Of a stretch of DNA of 64,000 bases, positions 61,615 through 64,000 are shown piece by piece. Every line of letters begins with the position of its first letter. The stretch's first letter is position 1. Below the pieces are notes generated by a model that was not told the origin of the DNA, did no database searches, and was given only the letters and a program-made list of their open reading frames with translations. The position numbers and the translations under genes were made by a program. The stretch comes from Pseudoalteromonas sp. UG3-2 (GTDB lineage: Bacteria; Pseudomonadota; Gammaproteobacteria; Enterobacterales; Alteromonadaceae), in the NCBI RefSeq assembly GCF_037120705.1, contig NZ_JAWLJU010000002.1:434001-498000 (forward strand), in the 5' to 3' direction.

Positions 61615-61964
61615 TTAAATTGCACCCATTTATCCGCCGCAGCCGAGAGCATGGCGAACTCAGCCAGTCCAGCCACCTTAAAGGGGGCAGTGTCTTGGGT
61701 ATCAAGGCCACGTTTTTCTGCGGCAGTAACACATAACAATAATGGAATTTCCAAGTCGGCAAAACGTGCCCAAATTGCCTGTGTCTGCAGCTCGTCAGCC
61801 GCTTGAGCAATTTTATTACTGGCATGGTAAACGCCATCTTGATAAAGAAAGATACAACTGATCTGATGGTTTGCAGATAGCGCGGCTTCAACGTAGCGTT
61901 CTAATAAGGTTAACTTAGATTGCGCTGTGACGCCAAAGTGAACCGATAAAGCGATTTGACTCAA
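61611..61964 (-). CDS. tusD: sulfur relay protein TusD
   Basis: The 117-residue protein has the DsrE-family fold and the catalytic cysteine of TusD in PLLLCVTAAEKRGL, which takes sulfur from TusA. It is first in the coupled tusDCBE operon. A terminator for the upstream yccA gene lies directly before it, so the tus promoter must sit within or just after that hairpin. Confidence 0.9.
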   Translation of the reverse strand: MSQIALSVHFGVTAQSKLTLLERYVEAALSANHQISCIFLYQDGVYHASNKIAQAADELQTQAIWARFADLEIPLLLCVTAAEKRGLDTQDTAPFKVAGLAEFAMLSAAADKWVQFK

Positions 61965-61973
61965 ACTATACTC

Positions 61974-62000
61974 ATAAAAAAAGCCCCAATGTGGGGCTTA
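61974..62000 (-). terminator. intrinsic terminator after yccA
   Basis: AAGCCCCA / TGGGGCTT form a stem of eight pairs with a 3-base loop. Read leftward it is followed by T7, ending the yccA transcript before tusD. Confidence 0.88.
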
Positions 62001-62019
62001 TTTTATCAGAATTTATTAC

Positions 62020-62685
62020 TTAGTCATCCGACGCGCCCAAAAGAGCAAGGATACTGGTGAATAAATTATAAATGCTAAGGTACAAACTTACCGTAGCCAT
62101 TACATAGTTGGTTTCACCGCCATTGATGATACGGCTAGTGTCATACAAAATGAAACCAGACATAATAAGTACTACTGCAGCATTAATCGCCATAAATGCG
62201 ATGCTGCTGCCAATGAACAAGTTCACTAAGCTAGAGATAATCACTACGATTAGGCCAACCGTTAAAAAGCCACCCATAAATGAGAAGTCTTTTTTGGTGG
62301 TTAGGGCATACGCTGATAAGCCAAAGAAAATCAGCGCAGTCGTGCCTAAAGCCTGGGCAATAAGCATGGCGCCATTTGGCATTGCCGCGTAGTAGTTCAG
62401 CATTGGGCCTAAGCCAAAACCTAATAGACCGGTAAACAGAAATACCAAGCCAATAGCAGAAGATGAGTTTGCTTTCTTACCGATAACAAACAATAAACCG
62501 AAAGCAACCAATGAACAGACGATACCAGTGAAAGGTGGTAGGGTCATTGTCATTGAAATTGCCGCTGTAACTGCACTAAACGCCAATGTCATGGCAAGAA
62601 GGAAATAAGTGTTTTTCAACACTTTATTCGTTTCTACCGTCGACATCATTGGTTTTGCAGTATTGTATGAATGATTGAATGCCAT
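62020..62685 (-). CDS. yccA: Bax-inhibitor-1/YccA family membrane protein
   Basis: The 221-residue protein has seven membrane helices and the BI-1 features VLKNTYFLLAMTLAFSAVTA near the start and LYDTSRIINGGETNYVMATV with SLYLSIYNLFTSILAL near the end. E. coli YccA modulates FtsH proteolysis of membrane proteins. Adjacent to tusDCBE as in several gammaproteobacteria. AGGAGC lies before its ATG. Confidence 0.94.
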   Translation of the reverse strand: MAFNHSYNTAKPMMSTVETNKVLKNTYFLLAMTLAFSAVTAAISMTMTLPPFTGIVCSLVAFGLLFVIGKKANSSSAIGLVFLFTGLLGFGLGPMLNYYAAMPNGAMLIAQALGTTALIFFGLSAYALTTKKDFSFMGGFLTVGLIVVIISSLVNLFIGSSIAFMAINAAVVLIMSGFILYDTSRIINGGETNYVMATVSLYLSIYNLFTSILALLGASDD

Positions 62686-62980
62686 GATTCAAGCTCCTTA
62701 GTCGAACATACTGTTCCCAAAAATAACTAGAACTAGAGTATCAATAGTTATATGTTGGGGCAATGATTTGTGGATCAATATTCTCTTAGCTATTTAATTT
62801 GAATAGTAAAAATCTAATTACTCTGACCTGTTTGCGCGACAAAGGTTCGAGTAATTTAAGCAAACAGTGACAACCTTGGCTAGATTCTGTGCCGATCAGT
62901 CGTTTTTTATGCAAACGATCAAAAATTTGCAAAAAAAGCTTCACAACTGAAATTGGATTCTCTATTATTCGCCCCGCTGC

Positions 62981-63071
62981 GGAGAGATGGCTGAGTGGTT
63001 GAAAGCACCGGTCTTGAAAACCGGCATACGTTAATAGCGTATCTAGGGTTCAAATCCCTATCTCTCCGCCA
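62981..63071 (+). tRNA. tRNA-Ser (UGA), copy 1
   Basis: This 91-base class II tRNA has a long variable arm, anticodon loop CTTGAAA (anticodon TGA), T loop GTTCAAATC and encoded CCA. Acceptor GGAGAGA pairs with TCTCTCC. A promoter should lie in the preceding 100 bases. Confidence 0.96.
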
Positions 63072-63113
63072 CCTAATTTTTAAATCATGCAGACATGCGT
63101 GGTTTCAGGTTTT

Positions 63114-63204
63114 GGAGAGATGGCTGAGTGGTTGAAAGCACCGGTCTTGAAAACCGGCATACGTTAATAGCGTATCTAGGGTTCAAATCCCTATCTCTCC
63201 GCCA
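63114..63204 (+). tRNA. tRNA-Ser (UGA), copy 2
   Basis: This 91-base gene is identical to copy 1 and lies 42 bases after it, presumably on one transcript that ends at the following terminator. Confidence 0.96.
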
Positions 63205-63209
63205 TATTA

Positions 63210-63237
63210 AAGGCCCTCGTATTCGAGGGCCTTTTTT
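63210..63237 (+). terminator. intrinsic terminator after the tRNA-Ser pair
   Basis: AAGGCCCTCG / CGAGGGCCTT form a perfect 10 bp stem with a 4-base loop, followed by T6. Confidence 0.92.
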
Positions 63238-63426
63238 GTTTGTGGCGCAAAAGGTATTGGTTACTTGCTACGGCGATTTTAGCTAAGTGCGAAACTAACG
63301 TTAGCGACTTACCGTAGTGCTGAGGTATAAGACCAAAGTCGGCTACAGAGATAAGCCAAGATAGACAATACTCATTTTTACAAACGGTAACCGTTTACCG
63401 TGTGAGTTAACGTTGGAGTATTGGCA

Positions 63427-63804
63427 ATGAAAAGTGTTGGTAAAGGGGTCGGGTTTTCACTCTTAGCCCCATTAATCGTCGGTGGCGTGCTTGGGGTATA
63501 CTACAGCATTAGCCTAAACAGCAGTGAAGTGTTTTTTAACTTATTGCTCAGTGCCATTTCGAATGCTTATATTGTGGGCTTAGCGATGGCTTTGTTTGTG
63601 GTTCCGGGCTACATCTTCATGTTTAAGCGTGGCAAGGTACAGTACGGTGGCATTCTCACCTTAGGTCTGCTCGGTGGTGCGATTTTCAGTTATGTTTTTG
63701 CCGCGCAATCAGGCATGGGTTTTATTGTTAATGCCGTGATGTCCATGATTGCAGCAGGGCTATTCCTGTTTGGTTTACGCCGAGGTAATACTCAAGTTGC
63801 CTGA
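63427..63804 (+). CDS. small four-helix membrane protein, unknown function
   Basis: ATG 63427 is chosen over TTG 63421 because GGAG is 9 bases before it. The 125-residue protein has four hydrophobic segments (about 8-27, 35-60, 72-90 and 96-118), several glycine-rich, typical of a small inner-membrane protein. No family is recognised. It precedes the msrC-like start by 121 bases. Confidence 0.7.
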   Translation: MKSVGKGVGFSLLAPLIVGGVLGVYYSISLNSSEVFFNLLLSAISNAYIVGLAMALFVVPGYIFMFKRGKVQYGGILTLGLLGGAIFSYVFAAQSGMGFIVNAVMSMIAAGLFLFGLRRGNTQVA

Positions 63805-63925
63805 ATATTGAGCGTACACTCATAGTTTTACAGATAATTAATACTTTTTCAGCCGAAAAGGTTTTAATTGCCGCGCTGAAAGAGTACCTTTAGCTTTTGT
63901 AGTTCAATTGTTGAATTTGATAGTA

Positions 63926-64000
63926 ATGCAAAAGCAAGATTTTTATCATTCACTGGTTAAGCAAGCTCAAGGTCTTATCAGTGGTGAACATAACATGATT
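63926..64000 (+). CDS. msrC: start of a GAF-domain free methionine-(R)-sulfoxide reductase, cut by window edge
   Basis: Only 25 residues are visible (MQKQDFYHSLVKQAQGLIS...). They resemble the first turn of E. coli YebR/MsrC and relatives, where a short helix leads to a GAF domain that reduces free methionine-R-sulfoxide. No active-site cysteine is in view, and the ribosome site is weak, so the identification rests on the N-terminal pattern alone. Confidence 0.5.
   Translation, partial: MQKQDFYHSLVKQAQGLISGEHNMI

Noticed and set aside
60666..61964. tus operon considered as reverse dissimilatory sulfite (dsr) genes
   Set aside because: Size, gene order and absence of dsrAB fit tRNA thiolation, not sulfur oxidation.

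Overview
The window is a 64 kb piece of a gammaproteobacterial chromosome, most likely a marine or aquatic member of the Alteromonadales. Support for this comes from the divergent metG / mrp-dcd pair, a tusDCB-tusE operon beside a YccA/BI-1 gene, an AlaA-type aminotransferase, RsmF, DUF3080 and DUF3718 proteins, several 7TMR-type signalling proteins and a TonB-dependent receptor. The genus cannot be fixed from the sequence alone. No rRNA, plasmid or prophage genes are visible.

Layout. 1-4.7 kb: a truncated acyl-CoA thioesterase-like hydrolase, an AraC regulator overlapping an AhpD-like gene, PhzF, YaiI, a GFA-family protein and an ACT protein. 4.7-10.3 kb: a peptide-use locus with a large lipoprotein metalloprotease, a divergent POT peptide transporter and a secreted amidohydrolase/dipeptidase. 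10.3-14.3 kb: metG, mrp (apbC), dcd. 14.5-20.3 kb: an EAL phosphodiesterase preceded by a (GTTAGT)5 tract, a CLCA_X metalloprotease-like gene, tapT, an orphan HPt protein and alaA. 20.3-26.9 kb: an RND pump with its adaptor, a YkgJ-type cysteine-cluster protein and rsmF. 27-31.3 kb: a PAS/sigma-54 activator with palindromic sites and a sigma-54 promoter in front of ccoG, then cytochrome b561 and yceI. 32.3-36.3 kb: an uncharacterised three-gene enzyme cluster (small alpha/beta hydrolase, acetoacetate-decarboxylase-like protein, FAD oxidoreductase). 36.4-43 kb: TonB receptor, hybrid sensor kinase, small secreted protein, quinone oxidoreductase, then structured repeats.

43.7-51.2 kb is the accessory region: an integron cassette array without an integrase in this window (a CALIN-type array). 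Six recombination-site (attC-like) signatures plus one half-site, all in the same orientation, separate mostly A+T-rich plus-strand genes. The first cassette is a two-gene CBASS anti-phage system (CD-NTase and a Cap15-like membrane effector). Others encode small membrane proteins, a 459-residue protein with a HEPN-like R-x4-H motif and two unknown proteins. An IS110/IS1111-family element with a frameshifted transposase sits exactly inside one attC site and keeps about 480 bp of non-coding 3' end, where a guide (bridge/seek) RNA would be encoded.

The array ends at a disturbed tRNA-Val(GAC) cluster with two intact genes, two decayed copies and two copies of an 81 bp repeat, one of them fused to a tRNA 5' fragment. 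After that come conserved genes: DUF3080 lipoprotein, MATE pump, riboflavin synthase, a CPXCG protein, a fructosamine-kinase homologue lacking both catalytic aspartates, DUF445, DUF3718, two tandem exported amidohydrolases, tusE/B/C/D, yccA, two identical tRNA-Ser(UGA) genes, a small membrane protein and the start of a free-methionine-R-sulfoxide reductase gene.
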